The notes under the pieces: generated by a model
Told to the model about the DNA's origin: nothing
The model's input: the letters and a program-made list of their open reading frames with translations, nothing else
The model's database searches: none
Source: DAOUEO01 sp963763495
GTDB lineage: Bacteria; Chloroflexota; Dehalococcoidia; DSTF01; JALHUB01
Assembly (NCBI GenBank): GCA_963763495.1
Contig: CAVXOY010000016.1
Location: forward strand, 62,001 to 126,000
Direction: 5' to 3'
Length of the DNA: 64,000 nt
Program-made: the position numbers and the translations under genes
Shown: positions 19,772 to 30,554 of the stretch, piece by piece
Numbering within the stretch: the first letter of the stretch is position 1
How the letters are laid out: each line of letters opens with the position of its first letter

Positions 19772-20938
19772 ATGATCCGGGCAGAGTACATGGCGGCGAA
19801 GCCTGAGGAGGTCGGTATCGACAGTGAACGACTCGAAGCCGTGTTCGCTCGGGCCAAACGTGACGTTGATCAGGGGGTCTTGCCGAGCGCCCAGGTGGCT
19901 GTCGCGCGGCAGGGCAAGGTGGCGGGCGTCCGGACGTTTGGGAGGGCTGTGCAAGGTGAGGCGGAGGCAGTCGCCACAAACGAGACTCTCTACTGCATCT
20001 TCTCTTGCACTAAGGCGGCTGTCGCGGCGGCTGTGTGGCTGCTCTTCGAGGAGGGCCTGCTGCGACTGGAGGAGCGCGTCGCCGACATCATCCCCGAGTT
20101 TGGTGCCAATGGGAAAGACAAGGTCACGGTAGAACACGTACTCCTGCACACGGCAGGATTCCCCTACGCCAAGTACGCTCCTGAGGACTGGACGGACCGC
20201 TCAAAGTTGCTGGAGGCGTTCTCCCGCTGGCAACTCGACTGGGAACCTGATAGCCGTTATGAGTACCACGCGACGGCGGCGCATTGGGTGCTGACGGAGA
20301 TCATCTATCGCCGCACCGACAGCGACTATCGCGCTTTCATCCGCGAGCGGATCACAGATCCTATAGGTCTGGACGAATTCTTCCTGGGTCTACCACCGGA
20401 GCAGGACAAGCGGGTGGCCGAGGTCTGCTTTGTAGGCGAACCCGTGGAACCGCCCGGAGGCTGGGGTGACGTAACGCCAGAAGCGATTCTGGCGTTCAAC
20501 CAACCCTATGTCTGGCGCGTCGGCATGCCGGGCGGTGGTGGTATCGCCAGCGCGGCCGAACTGGCCCTGTTCTACCAACCCCTCATCAACCGAGGTCAAA
20601 CAGTCGAAGGGAAGCGGATACTGAAGCCGGAGACCATCGACTTCGCCACTACCGTGCGGACGAGCGATCACCACCGCGACCCAGCGCTCGACATACCAGT
20701 GAACCGCGGGTTAAGCATCATCGTCGCCGGTGACGACGGGAACGCCCATCTGCGCGGGTTCGGCAGAGTAGCATCACCACGCGCCTTCGGACACGGCGGC
20801 GCCGGCGGGCAGATCGCCTGGGGCGATCCGGAGACAGGTATCTCGGTGGGTTATTGCACAACTGGATTCGTGGACTGGATGGCTGCCGGACGGCGGGTAA
20901 CTGCCATATCCAGCTTGGCCGCAAGCTGCGCGACGTAG
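19772..20938 (+). CDS. serine beta-lactamase-like hydrolase (class C / esterase EstB fold)
   Basis: 388 residues. The SxxK motif is SCTK near residue 77 (YCIFSCTKAAVAAAVW), the second motif is YEYHAT near residue 160 (a YxN-like Tyr), and the third is GHGGAGG. These fit penicillin-binding-protein-like esterases and peptidases. No signal peptide is seen. The start ATG follows GAGGTAACAAG. The very end (AISSLAASCAT) may be altered by a late frame change. Substrate unknown. Confidence 0.87.
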   Translation: MIRAEYMAAKPEEVGIDSERLEAVFARAKRDVDQGVLPSAQVAVARQGKVAGVRTFGRAVQGEAEAVATNETLYCIFSCTKAAVAAAVWLLFEEGLLRLEERVADIIPEFGANGKDKVTVEHVLLHTAGFPYAKYAPEDWTDRSKLLEAFSRWQLDWEPDSRYEYHATAAHWVLTEIIYRRTDSDYRAFIRERITDPIGLDEFFLGLPPEQDKRVAEVCFVGEPVEPPGGWGDVTPEAILAFNQPYVWRVGMPGGGGIASAAELALFYQPLINRGQTVEGKRILKPETIDFATTVRTSDHHRDPALDIPVNRGLSIIVAGDDGNAHLRGFGRVASPRAFGHGGAGGQIAWGDPETGISVGYCTTGFVDWMAAGRRVTAISSLAASCAT

Positions 20939-20984
20939 GACAAGCACACTGGCGGACGAGACGACAGTGAGATCGCCCGGCAGG

Positions 20985-21068
20985 AGACTGCTGCTCTATA
21001 AAGGGTACACGCCCACAGCCTACGGTGTCGGCCTGTTCAAGTACGACTACTGGATCGACAAGGGGTAG
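20985..21068 (+). pseudogene. C-terminal remnant of a peptide-type ABC binding protein
   Basis: Reading RLLLYKGYTPTAYGVGLFKYDYWIDKG then TAG, this 84-nt stretch matches the last residues of the binding protein at 40182-41779 (KGYTPTAYGFGLHKHDYWIDKG). It carries the same LLLY segment from further upstream but lacks the 12 residues between (QPYGYWCAYDYI), so an internal deletion is visible. It follows the serine hydrolase by 46 nt, and nothing more of the gene is found. Confidence 0.75.
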
Positions 21069-21078
21069 GTTGTAGACG

Positions 21079-22077
21079 TTATCGTTTTGGCCCGCGCTCC
21101 TGCGATGGTGGCTTGTTGTCTGTCCGCCCAACCTTGACGACTAGATAGATGTAGGCGATCACGCCTAGGAGCCCCGCCGGCAGTGAGTTGGTCGCTCGAT
21201 AGAGGATCGCGACGGATGTCGCAGACGCGACTGATGCGCCCGCGTGCTCAAGTAGGGCCGTGAGTGTCCAGTCGAGTGCTCCCAACCCCAGCGGTAGGAA
21301 CGATACGATTCCCACGACCACCGACGCGCCCGTCGCGACCGCCGCCTCGCCGGCGGATAGGCTTATGGAGAGTGAGTCGGCTATCAGCCAGAGCTGGAGG
21401 ACCACCGCAGCGAAGATGGTGATGGTCAGGCTGACAAAGAGAAGCGAAAGACGCATATCTCTCATAAGGGTCGCCAGGGACTGAACCCAGCGGCCCTCTC
21501 CCAAGTTCAGGGCGTGCGCCAGCGGCCTCACTCCCCAGAACGTAGTCGTCGATGTTCTGCTGGCCCAAGCGCCCAGCGAGGCCAACAACATTGCCGCCAT
21601 CGATGGCAGCACCAGGGCGGGCAGCCCGATGAAGGGAATGGCGATCCTCAAGGGAGTGGGCACAACGTTCCAGGATGCGATCAGGGCTGTTGTTAGGCAG
21701 AGGATGCAGAAGGAATACGCCCGTTCATAGACAATGGTCGCAAACCCATCGGAGTAGGAGACTGCGTGATGCCCTTTAAGAAACGGTGCTCGGATGATGT
21801 CCCCCGTCGCTCCCGGCGTCACGACGGCCGCGACATTGCCGACAGCCGAGATCGGGATGAGAGATAGCGTCGACGCATCGTAGCCAAGCCGACGCAGCAC
21901 TAGATGAGTGCGAAAGGCAAGCGCGGCGATCACCGGCAGGTTTATGAGGACAACCACAGCAGCCGTTACGGGGCTGAAGTCGCCCAGCGTATCGCCCAAC
22001 TCCCAAACGCGGGCGCGCCAGAACAGTAGCGCTACCAGGGCAACGCCAAGCGTAATCTGTAGCAACCTCTTCCTCAT
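21079..22077 (-). CDS. lysylphosphatidylglycerol synthase-type (AglD/UPF0104) membrane protein
   Basis: 332 residues with about eight membrane helices, from ATG 22077, which overlaps the stop of the upstream glycosyltransferase gene (ATGA). Family features: RTHLVLRRLGY after the second helix, PISAVGNVAAVVTPGATGDIIRAPFL near residue 75, and a C-terminal GIVSFLPLGLGALDWTLTALL with FLPLGLGALD as the conserved turn. Members of this fold act as flippase-like or lipid-modifying proteins in glycolipid pathways. In this glycosyltransferase locus a role in transport or assembly of a lipid-linked glycan is inferred. Confidence 0.83.
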   Translation of the reverse strand: MRKRLLQITLGVALVALLFWRARVWELGDTLGDFSPVTAAVVVLINLPVIAALAFRTHLVLRRLGYDASTLSLIPISAVGNVAAVVTPGATGDIIRAPFLKGHHAVSYSDGFATIVYERAYSFCILCLTTALIASWNVVPTPLRIAIPFIGLPALVLPSMAAMLLASLGAWASRTSTTTFWGVRPLAHALNLGEGRWVQSLATLMRDMRLSLLFVSLTITIFAAVVLQLWLIADSLSISLSAGEAAVATGASVVVGIVSFLPLGLGALDWTLTALLEHAGASVASATSVAILYRATNSLPAGLLGVIAYIYLVVKVGRTDNKPPSQERGPKR

Positions 22078-23141
22078 GATCGATCCCCCATGCTCACGGG
22101 CACCCCGGGAGGAGATTGCCACATCGCTCGTAGGCATGAGAAACTGCGCCGCTTCGCGAGCACCTGTCGGCGCTTTTCCCAATAGCGGCGAAGCTGCCAT
22201 ATCGTCACCAAGAGCGCGGCCATGGTCACCGGCACCAGAAACAGGCCGTAGAGGAATCTCTGCAGTCGGTTGAGGCCAAACTCGGTGACGTTAGAGGGCC
22301 CACCCAGAGCGATAAGCGGGACTGCCAAGAAGAATTCGGGCAGCGGCATCACCTTGAAGAAGGAGAGAAACCGGTTTCTTACAATACGGACAGTGTGCGC
22401 AAAGGTCGCTGGAGTCAGGTCGGTCCGCAACGTGTGCAGGTGATATACCACGGCTCTTGGCACGATGACTGTCCTGTAGCCCAGGGCATGCACGCGCAGG
22501 CCGAGGTCGAGGTCCTCAGCATAGGAGAAGAAGTCCGAATCGAAGATGTAGCCGAGTTCATTCACAAGCTCCCGGCGGATAATGATACACACTCCATGGA
22601 GGAAGAGCGTATCGACGGGTTTGTCGCCGGAGGGCAGATGACGGTATCGGATGTACCCTAGTCGAGATACTTCCGCAGTGTACGCGGCGCCCGGTTCCTC
22701 CCGGGACAGGGATTTCGAGAACTCAGGGTACCACGGCTGGATGATATTGGCGTGAGCCGCCATGATGTCCGGCGATGATCTGAGACCATCGACCAACTCA
22801 CGCAGCCAGGCACGATGAACAACTGTGTCCTGGTTGAGAAACACGACAAAACGCCCCCGCGTTTGGCTGAACCCGATGTTGTTGCCTTCCGCGTAACCGT
22901 AGTTGTGATCAAGTTTAACTACCCTCACATCGCTGAAGTTCTCTTCGACATATGAGACGGAGCCGTCGCTAGAACCGTTGTCCACGTAGACCAACTCGTA
23001 TGTTTCTCGGGGAATGTCCTGGCTACGCAGGGAGTCGAAGCAAGCACCGAGATAGGGCCGCCCATTGTAGCCCAGTACGATTACGCTTGCCAGCGGTTCC
23101 CCTCGGGCTTCTTCGTCAGCGGTTGTTTTCACAGTACTCAT
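22074..23141 (-). CDS. family 2 glycosyltransferase with C-terminal membrane helix
   Basis: 355 residues. GT-A motifs: ASVIVLGYNGRPYLGACFDSL, VYVDNGSSDGSVSYV, FVVFLNQDTVVH (metal-binding segment) and FFSYAEDLDLGLRVHALGY (acceptor/base region). Similar to rhamnosyltransferase-like GT2 proteins. One hydrophobic stretch near residue 310 (LFLVPVTMAALLVTIW) anchors it. The start MSTVKTTADEEA is preferred over an upstream GC-rich extension. It is translationally coupled to the flippase-like gene. Confidence 0.9.
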   Translation of the reverse strand: MSTVKTTADEEARGEPLASVIVLGYNGRPYLGACFDSLRSQDIPRETYELVYVDNGSSDGSVSYVEENFSDVRVVKLDHNYGYAEGNNIGFSQTRGRFVVFLNQDTVVHRAWLRELVDGLRSSPDIMAAHANIIQPWYPEFSKSLSREEPGAAYTAEVSRLGYIRYRHLPSGDKPVDTLFLHGVCIIIRRELVNELGYIFDSDFFSYAEDLDLGLRVHALGYRTVIVPRAVVYHLHTLRTDLTPATFAHTVRIVRNRFLSFFKVMPLPEFFLAVPLIALGGPSNVTEFGLNRLQRFLYGLFLVPVTMAALLVTIWQLRRYWEKRRQVLAKRRSFSCLRAMWQSPPGVPVSMGDRS

Positions 23142-23269
23142 CGTGGGACCCCAGTGCGGAGTCAGCACGTTCCCTCGTGTCTGCCGACCCTAGCGAACGC
23201 CCGTGTCTCCAATGTTAGGGCGTCTCGTCGCTCAGGAGACGACGCGTTGAGCGCTCCTGAGCCCAGCCG

Positions 23270-23947
23270 TCACCACGGCCTCGTCTTCACGCTGGGGCAG
23301 GCAACTGGTCGGCATGTTACCAGCAGATTGCGCATCGCGAGATTGGCGAGCGCCGACTTCGTGCCACGCGACGCCAGTCTTGGTGATGTGGTGCGACCAT
23401 TCTCCGCCTCGAGATCCGCAGCCTCGATCAACCGGTAGACATCGGGTTTGGTCATGTGGTGAGGATGTGCGGTATCGATCCGGTCGAGGAGTTTGCGCAG
23501 CGTCACAAGCCAGCGAGGAATGATGTGAACCGCTATCACTACCTGTCCGTTGGGCCGCAGCACCCTGTGGATCTCCGCCAGCGTGAGACCCGGTTGATCG
23601 ACGTGATCCAGGACGTTGCCGCAGATGGCAACGTCGAAAGTGCCGTCCACAAATGGCAATCTCTCGCCAATGCCTGCCACGAGATCGACCCCGCACGCGG
23701 AGAAGCCGAGGCTTGTGACGTACTCTCCGACGAGCGGATCCAACCCAACGCGCACCGCGCCTGGCGCATAGAAGATGGTGCCCATGGGGCCGCAGCCCAC
23801 CTCGAGTACGCGCTTTTCCTCGAGCCCGACGGATAGGACGTAGTCGAGGTCCCGTGGGATGGGCCTGCTCCGGTCGGGGAGGTGGCGTGCGTACTTCTGC
23901 CAGAATTTCAGCTCGTACTCCTGGGCTTTGCGCCACCTGTCACGCAC
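23270..23947 (-). CDS. SAM-dependent methyltransferase (class I)
   Basis: 225 residues. Motif I VLEVGCGPMGTI near residue 46, motif II with VGLDPLVGEY, then ERLPFVDGTFDVAICGNVLDHVDQP (motif IV) and EIHRVLRPNGQVVIAV (motif V). Start is a GTG at 23947; the 5' sequence is open but unconvincing. In this locus a sugar or lipid O-methylation is likely, but the acceptor is unknown. Confidence 0.87.
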   Translation of the reverse strand: MRDRWRKAQEYELKFWQKYARHLPDRSRPIPRDLDYVLSVGLEEKRVLEVGCGPMGTIFYAPGAVRVGLDPLVGEYVTSLGFSACGVDLVAGIGERLPFVDGTFDVAICGNVLDHVDQPGLTLAEIHRVLRPNGQVVIAVHIIPRWLVTLRKLLDRIDTAHPHHMTKPDVYRLIEAADLEAENGRTTSPRLASRGTKSALANLAMRNLLVTCRPVACPSVKTRPW

Positions 23948-24114
23948 GTTGTCCGTCCATTCTGTTCATCGAAGAGTTTCCTCTCCATCTTGCGGTAGAC
24001 CTCCTGCACCAGAGAGGTCGTTGGCTTCTGGCCGCTGAGGGCGCGCAGTATAGCCTCCAGCCCAGTAGCCGAAGTGTTGGCAATGGCTGGTACAAAGAGC
24101 GCTGATGATCTCTT

Positions 24115-25326
24115 CTATTCCCCTTCCAGGACACCCGCCAGGACCCCCACGAGGAAGAGATTGGCTCCGATCAGTATGAGGCTTTGGGCGACAGCGGCGA
24201 TGTCGACCCAATTAAGCGCGTTGCTCTCGTCCGGCGATCTAACGAGGATGAAAAGGTCGATCCCGATGCCGGCCAGCACTGAGAACAGGCCGAGCAGAAA
24301 CAGACCCTCTAGCCCTAAATACTTGCGGTAGAAGCGCAGTAGCCAGTCCTCTTCTGTGTCACCTCTCGCCGTAGTGTAGATACGCGACGCCAACCCAAGC
24401 AACACGGCGTTGACTCCGATCATCAGGAAAATCGAGCCAGCGAAGATCGGCTGCCAGCGTAGAGGGCCGATTTCGATCCCGCGCGATGACGGAAGGGTAA
24501 GACCCAGAGTGAGCAGTCCAAGCAGTATGAGAAAGATTCCCGGCACGGTGTACAGGTAGCTCGGGCTTGCCAGAATGAGAAAGCGAAGATGCCGCCAGCC
24601 GTCCCGGAACGTGTTGAGCTTGCTCTCTGCTACCCTCGGGTGATAAGGGATTGGCACCTCAGTCATCCTTAGCCCCTTGCGTGCGCCCTTTAGGATCATC
24701 TCTGATGCAAGCTCCATACCGGGGGACTTTAGCATCATGTGCTCGTAAGCATCTCTAGTGAACGCACGCAGGCCACACTGGCTGTCTCCTAGGCGAGATC
24801 CTGAGAAGAGACTGAGGAGCGACGTTAGAAGAGGTGTGCCTATGAAACGGTGGCTCCACGTCATCGCGCCGGGAGAGAGTGTCTTGAGCCGGTTGCCCAC
24901 CACCATGTCGAACCCCCGGCCGAGAGGTTCGATGAGCGAGCTAAGGTTGCTGAGATCGTAGGTGTCATCGGCATCCGCCATGACGATGATCTTTCCCTTT
25001 GCTTCCTTGAAGCCGCGAAGATGAGCACAACCGTAACCCCGGCGTGGTTCATTGATGACTCGGGCTCCTGCCTCCAATGCTCTCTCGCGGGAGAGGTCTG
25101 TGGATCCGTTGTCGACGACGATCACCTCTCCTCGCACCTCTACCGACTCAAACCACTGGCGGGCCTTGTTCACGCAGGTTGCGACTGTCTGCTCCTCGTT
25201 TAGGCATGGGAGAACCACGGATATGTCGATTGACCCCTCTGGCGGAGTTGTCAAGCTCGCGCGCTCGACTCCGAACGCTGAGCCTGTCGCTCGCCGTGAT
25301 GAGTCATCAATTTGCCCGAGCCCCAT
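24115..25326 (-). CDS. dolichol-phosphate mannosyltransferase-like GT2 with membrane tail
   Basis: 403 residues. Catalytic domain: ISVVLPCLNEEQTVATCV, VIVVDNGSTDLSRE, INEPRRGYGCAHLRGF, IVMADADDTYDL (DxD motif) and LGDSQCGLRAF (acceptor loop). About four membrane helices follow from residue 255. Proteins of this type transfer sugars from nucleotide sugars to polyprenyl phosphate. It would supply the lipid-linked donor for the GT-C transferase encoded just upstream on the same strand (25432-27961). Confidence 0.9.
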   Translation of the reverse strand: MGLGQIDDSSRRATGSAFGVERASLTTPPEGSIDISVVLPCLNEEQTVATCVNKARQWFESVEVRGEVIVVDNGSTDLSRERALEAGARVINEPRRGYGCAHLRGFKEAKGKIIVMADADDTYDLSNLSSLIEPLGRGFDMVVGNRLKTLSPGAMTWSHRFIGTPLLTSLLSLFSGSRLGDSQCGLRAFTRDAYEHMMLKSPGMELASEMILKGARKGLRMTEVPIPYHPRVAESKLNTFRDGWRHLRFLILASPSYLYTVPGIFLILLGLLTLGLTLPSSRGIEIGPLRWQPIFAGSIFLMIGVNAVLLGLASRIYTTARGDTEEDWLLRFYRKYLGLEGLFLLGLFSVLAGIGIDLFILVRSPDESNALNWVDIAAVAQSLILIGANLFLVGVLAGVLEGE

Positions 25327-25431
25327 GTGATTCCTCCCAAGGGCTTTCTATTTGTCCCGTTCACTGCACATTATCGCCCAGTAAACGATGAGGCAACATC
25401 CTTTTGCTGCGGATCATCTGGCCCAAGAGGG

Positions 25432-27961
25432 TCAGTCTCCCATGCTCGGTCTTAACGGTCCGAAAGGAAGCTCGTAAGGAACGATAATGCCAGCGCTGTA
25501 GTCCGCGAGGTAGATCTGGCGGTCTGAGTAGAGGGCAAGCGCCTCCGGAGTACGCATCTGCGGCATGTCCCGTGCATAAATGATGTCGCCGTTGAAGTCC
25601 CAGGCATTCTTCCAGAAGACCGTGCCATAGCATTGCCAATTGAAGCATATCTTTACAAGCACGAGGGCATTGTGCAAGTCCATTTCTTGCGCTTTCTGCA
25701 GGAGGCGGTCGTCGGCACCGTTGAAGCTCTTGAGTTCGGAGATGGTTCGAGGTACGTAGTCGGCTCGAACTGTTTCGTAGTGTTTCCCCAGCATCCACCC
25801 ATGTACGCTTATTCCCAAAAGCACTACCAGCAGACCGTAGCTGAGGCCTCGGGCAAGGAGAATCGGCTCTTCACGGGTATTTGTGCTGCGGCGGATCAAG
25901 CTCGCCCAATAGGCTACGCGCTCTCCGAGAAGGACGAGGCCTCTGGCTACCAAGAGCATGAGGAACGGCACAGCCTCGTACCAGTAGCGCGGGCCGTGCA
26001 TCAGTCCGTTTGACTCGTAAGCCGTCCATACTCCGGTAGCGAAGAGCGCGGCGGCCAGAAGGAAGACATCCCAGTGGCTTCGGCCACCGAGTGTAAAGGG
26101 CAAGAACAGGAATGCCAGCCCTACGAGGAGAGGCCAACCGTTTAGGATCGGCAACAGCGCCGCCAACTGGACCTGCTCATTCTGCATCCCGCGCGCTACG
26201 GAGTTCTTCTCACCGAAGCCGATGACCGTCTCCAGGCTGGTGTTGGTCCCGTAGCCGGTGTCCAGTGAGCCGGTCGTTCCAAGGTTGTACAAGTAGAGGG
26301 CGCCTACCATCAGCAGGACGCCGGCCGCGAAGGCGACACTCCTCTTGAGGATTGCGACTCTCTGCCCCCGACCGGACACGAAGTCATACAAGAACAGCAA
26401 GGCGAAAGGCGGCACGAGCGCCGCCGCCGTTAGCGGCCTAGTGTTCAAGAAGAAGGCCGAAGCAGATCCCAGCCAGCCCGTATGACAACGATTTGAACCG
26501 CCAGTTGACGGTGATTAAGAACAGACAGGCCAGAATATAGAAAACGGCTGTGTTATGAGACATAAGATTGCTGGCGGTCATCTGGAAGAACGGCGAAAAG
26601 GCGAGCAGCGCGGCCGCAATGATCCCGACCTGTGTGCCATGAATCCTTTTCCCGACCGCGTAGATCAGTACTATCGAAAGTGCTCCAAGTATCGGCGGGA
26701 TCAGCCAGATCGCGCCCACCAACTGACCAATGGCCAGCATCATCGGGTGGCCGAAGGGATAGATACTTGCCCATTGCCCTCCGGAATCGACGAGCAGGCT
26801 CGGATAGAAGAACTCGAAGGCGTCGCGGACCGGCGGGATAGGAGCCGTAAGGTGGAATGAGGAGAAGATCTTCGCCTGGAAGACGTAAGACACTTCATCT
26901 GGGACGTGCGGTACCCCTTGGTTGACGTTGCGGGCAATGTAAACAAGAACCCCGAAAGCGGCGACGGCGATCAGGTAGATGAGAACACCCTCTGGACCAG
27001 GCATCCTCGACGGTCTAAGACGCCGAAGACGGCTCTCGATTCCCGCCCGTTGTAGGATGACCACCGCGATCAACAGCGTACATACGGCAATCACCATGAA
27101 CGGATAGGAGTGCACCGTCATGGCCACCATGGATTTCAGCGTCTCACTTTTCGCCAACTCCACGCTGGGGGCGCTTGTGTCGCCGACGGCCTTCAGCCCC
27201 GCCTTCCCTTCGGATAACCAGGTAGTTAACCAGGTAGTCGGACACTTCTCGATCTTGCCGTTCTTCACAAGGTCCAGTCCGTTGTCGAAGTGCCGGAACG
27301 GACGGAAAGAGTAGGCGATACCGTTATTCGGTTCCATCGAATGGACCATTATGGAGGCTTGCACTGGGTTCTTGAAGTAGGCATCGACGGTATAGTTGTG
27401 CCAGGAGGTGTCCCCTAGAGTGAGGGTGTGCCAGCGGTCCCCTGTCGTGATCCATCTGTTGTCTGACAGCTTCAAAAAGCTGTCGTCGAGGAGCACCTTC
27501 TTCGACTCCGCATCTGTGACGACGAGTCGGTCCAGTCCGCGGGGTTCTGGCAGAGCAGCTGCCTCGTCCTCTGGGGGCAGCCTAACGACTACGGCCCCGC
27601 CAGTGAATTGCTCACAGCGGGCTTGAACCTGCTTCTTGCCGTCGACGAAAACCGTGTAGACGCCGCTGATCGCTGAGATACGAACGTGAGTCGTCGCCCC
27701 CCCGGCGCTCCACAGATAGGCGGCGATGAAGAGGGCGTTCACGACAAGGCCGAGATACAGCGGGATTAGCCGGCGACCCACCAACCTGGGACCGAAGTGG
27801 TGATGACGCGCACCATGAGAATTGGGGGCCTGAGCGAGCGAGGCAGGGTCGGTGGACGCGCCCGCTCGTACAAACGCGAAGATGCGGCGAAGCACTCGTC
27901 TGGGACGTTGAGTTGCTCCTACTTGGCCTTCGCGCATAGTGCTAGAAGGTGGGATTTGCAA
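25432..27961 (-). CDS. GT-C fold polyprenyl-phosphate-sugar glycosyltransferase, one frameshift
   Basis: About 840 residues over two frames joined near 26445, where GICFGLLL continues as FLNTRPLTAAAL. One membrane helix (LIPLYLGLVVNALFIAAYLW) is followed by an extracytoplasmic beta-rich segment of about 200 residues. A multi-helix GT-C core starts near residue 310. The loop after its first helix has VPHVPDEVSYVFQAKIF, with the Asp-Glu expected at the active site, and later helices contain LLAFSPFFQMTASNLMSHN. The family (GT39/ArnT-like) moves sugars from a lipid carrier outside the membrane. The beta-rich insertion near the N-terminus is unusual. Acceptor unknown. Confidence 0.82.
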
Positions 27962-28385
27962 GACTCGGCCCCCTCGTTTGCCTAGGTGAGAGCGATCGCC
28001 CCATCTCCGAAAGCGGATCGATTACCATCGGAATGTAGTCTAGGCGGAGAATGCCCGAGCCGCAACTGCGTCAAGAGAGACTCAACGTCGAACAAGGCGT
28101 ACAAGAGGGCGTCGTCGGTTGCCGGGCCAGTGAACCTTTGAGAAGTTGGCCGGACGCTCTGTCATGGGTAGTAAGGAAACCCCGTCGTTTTCATTAGACA
28201 CATGCATAGGTGGGCGAGTGAGCCAAATGCCGTGGCAATAACTCACGATCGGATGCTACAATGTGGTAACATAGCACGAGGAAACGGAAGCTATCTCGCC
28301 TTGAGTTCGAGAGGGCCAGACTGCGGCGGCGCCCGCAGACTGGCATTCTCGTCCAGAACCGGGATGTTGTCAGCAAGGAAAGGTA
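27962..28385 (+). promoter_or_regulatory. divergent intergenic region with a weak promoter candidate
   Basis: 424 nt between the glycan locus and the deoxysugar cluster. I find no gene. TGCTACAAT near 28253-28261 is an extended -10-like element facing the sugar cluster, with only a weak TGGCAA at the -35 distance. The gene start is preceded by AAAGGTA. No operator could be recognised. Confidence 0.3.
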
Positions 28386-30501
28386 ATGTCTCCAATGCCA
28401 GAACCGAAATGGTTTGAGAAAAGCTACAGGCGCAATCTGGTCGACATGCATATCGACGATTGGGACGAGAGTTTCCTGTCGCAGCTCGACCCGAGGACAT
28501 ACGTGGAGATGCTGAAGACGGCCAATGTGAAGTCGGCGATGGTCTACGCCAACTCCCACATCGGCTACTGTTACTGGCCGACGAAGAGCGGGCAGATGCA
28601 TCGAGGGATCCGCGGCCGGGACATGTTTGGTGAGATCACCGGGCTCTGTCACGAGAACGGGATCGACGTCGTCGCCTACTACACGCTGGTGTTCAACAAC
28701 TGGGCCTACGATCACGATCCGTCGTGGCGCATCCTGTACGAGGGAGGCACGCCCTCACGGGATATTCCGCCCCTGGGCCGATACGGTGTCGTCTGTCCCA
28801 ACAATATGGGATACAGGGCATTCGTCGAGGCGCAGGTGAAGGAGTTGTGCACCGGCTACGAGCTGGAGGGCATCTTCTTCGACATGACGTTCTGGCCGGG
28901 CGTGTGCTTCTGCGCCGCCTGCCGGGAGCGCTATGCGAAAGAGGTCGGCGGAGAGATGCCGACGGTCATCAACTGGCAGGACCCGCAGTGGGTGGCGTTT
29001 CAGAAGAAGCGCGAGGAGTGGCTCATCGATTTCGCGGCGTTCGCGACCGGCACTGCGAAGAGACTCAGCCCCGGTATCTCGGTCGAGCACAACTCCGCCC
29101 CGTTGGTCCAGCCCTGGTTCATCGGCACGACCATCGGGCTGCGCGACCAGAACGACTACATCGGCGGCGATCTGTACGGCGGGTTTGGGGAGCAATCGTT
29201 TGTCTGCAAGCTCTACCACAGCATTACGCCGAACCAGCCCTTCGAGTTCATGACCTCTCGCTGCTATCCCAAGCCTCCGCGACCACACCACCATGAAGTC
29301 GAAGGAGATGCTGGAGCTTCACGCATACCTGGCAATGGCGCACAACGGAGCGTTCTTCTTCATCGACGCCATCGACCCCGCGGGCACTCAGAACCCGAGG
29401 GTGTACGAGAGAATGGGCGAGATATTCGGTAAATCCAGGGACTACGAGCCGTACCTGGGGGGAGAGATGTGCCAGGACGTCGCCATCTACTTCAGCCTCG
29501 ATTCGAAGATGGACTTCAGCGACAACGGCAAACCGGCCAATCTGGGCAGCCGCAACATCCCCCACCTGGACGCCGCGCTGGGGGCAGCGAGGACGCTGCG
29601 GGAAAACCACATCCCGTTCGGCGTGATCAGCAGGAACAACCTGGAGGATACGTCGGCCTACAAAGTCATCATCCTGCCCGATGTCTTGGTATTGAGCGAG
29701 GAGGAAGCGGCCGCCCTCACCAAGTTCGTCGAGGATGGCGGCGGCCTCTACGCCAGCGGCCAGACAGACCTGACTCACCTTCAGAAGGTCTTCGGAATAT
29801 CCACAGAAGGAGAGACCGCCGAGACGGTCACGTACATCACGCCCACCTCGCGGGGAAGAGACCTTCTGGTCGGCGTCGATCCCGCGTACCCGTTGAGCAT
29901 CGCCGCATCGCCGGCGTCGGCGCTCGCCGACACGTCCTCAGCCACGGTGACATTCGGCCGCCAGGTCAAGGCGAGAGCAATGAACCCTGATGAGGTGATG
30001 GCCACCCTAACGCTGCCGTATACCGACCCGCAGGATACCCGGAAGATCGCTTCCATTCACTCCAACCCTCCAGGGGTAGCGACCGACTACGCCTCGGTTG
30101 TGTGCCGTCCTTTCGGCAAGGGCAAGGTGATCTGGGTGGCGGCGCCGCTGGAAGCGGCGGTGCAGCAACCGCACAAGCAGGTCTTCGTACAGATGGTCCG
30201 CAGCCTGGCGAGCGTGCCCTTCTCCTTCGAGGCGGAAGCTCCGGCGGTGGTAGAGGTGACGCTGTTTCATCAGCCCGACAAGAAACGCTACCTGGTGAAT
30301 CTGGTCAACGAGCAGGAAGTCCTGCCACCAGTACCGGTGTTCAACATAACGGTCAGGATAAAGCTGGACGGTAAGCGGGCAGTTCGGGCAGCGCTGCTGC
30401 CGGTCGAGAGCCCCCTGTCGTTTGCTGTTAAAGGCGACTACGTTGAGGTGGTAGTGCCTGAGTTGAACATCTTCCAGATGCTGCTGCTGGAATATGCGTG
30501 A
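28386..30501 (+). CDS. putative glycoside hydrolase (GHL6 type) with beta-galactosidase-like C-terminal domains, one frameshift
   Basis: About 705 residues in two frames joined near 29280. The N-terminal 300 residues form a TIM-barrel-like domain: KWFEKSYRRNLVDMHIDDWD, GIDVVAYYTLVFNNWAYDHDPSW, YELEGIFFDMTFWPGVCFC (probable active-site Asp), then a Cys pair CAACRERYAKE. This resembles the hypothetical glycosyl hydrolase 6 family. The second half has a flavodoxin-like trimerisation domain (VAIYFSLDSKMDFS; VIILPDVLVLSEEEAAALTKFVEDGGGL) and a beta-sandwich end. No signal peptide is seen, so oligosaccharides would be cut inside the cell. Specificity cannot be told; context suggests fucosyl or rhamnosyl oligosaccharides. 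Confidence 0.75.
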
Positions 30502-30554
30502 AGGTTGCTTAGTCAGTCACATCAAGTGGTGAATCGATTAGGAAGGTGACAAAG

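Noticed and set aside
23940..24134. Short minus frame between the methyltransferase and the GT2 gene.
   Set aside because: Arg/Ser-rich, no homology pattern; the 167-nt gap needs no gene.
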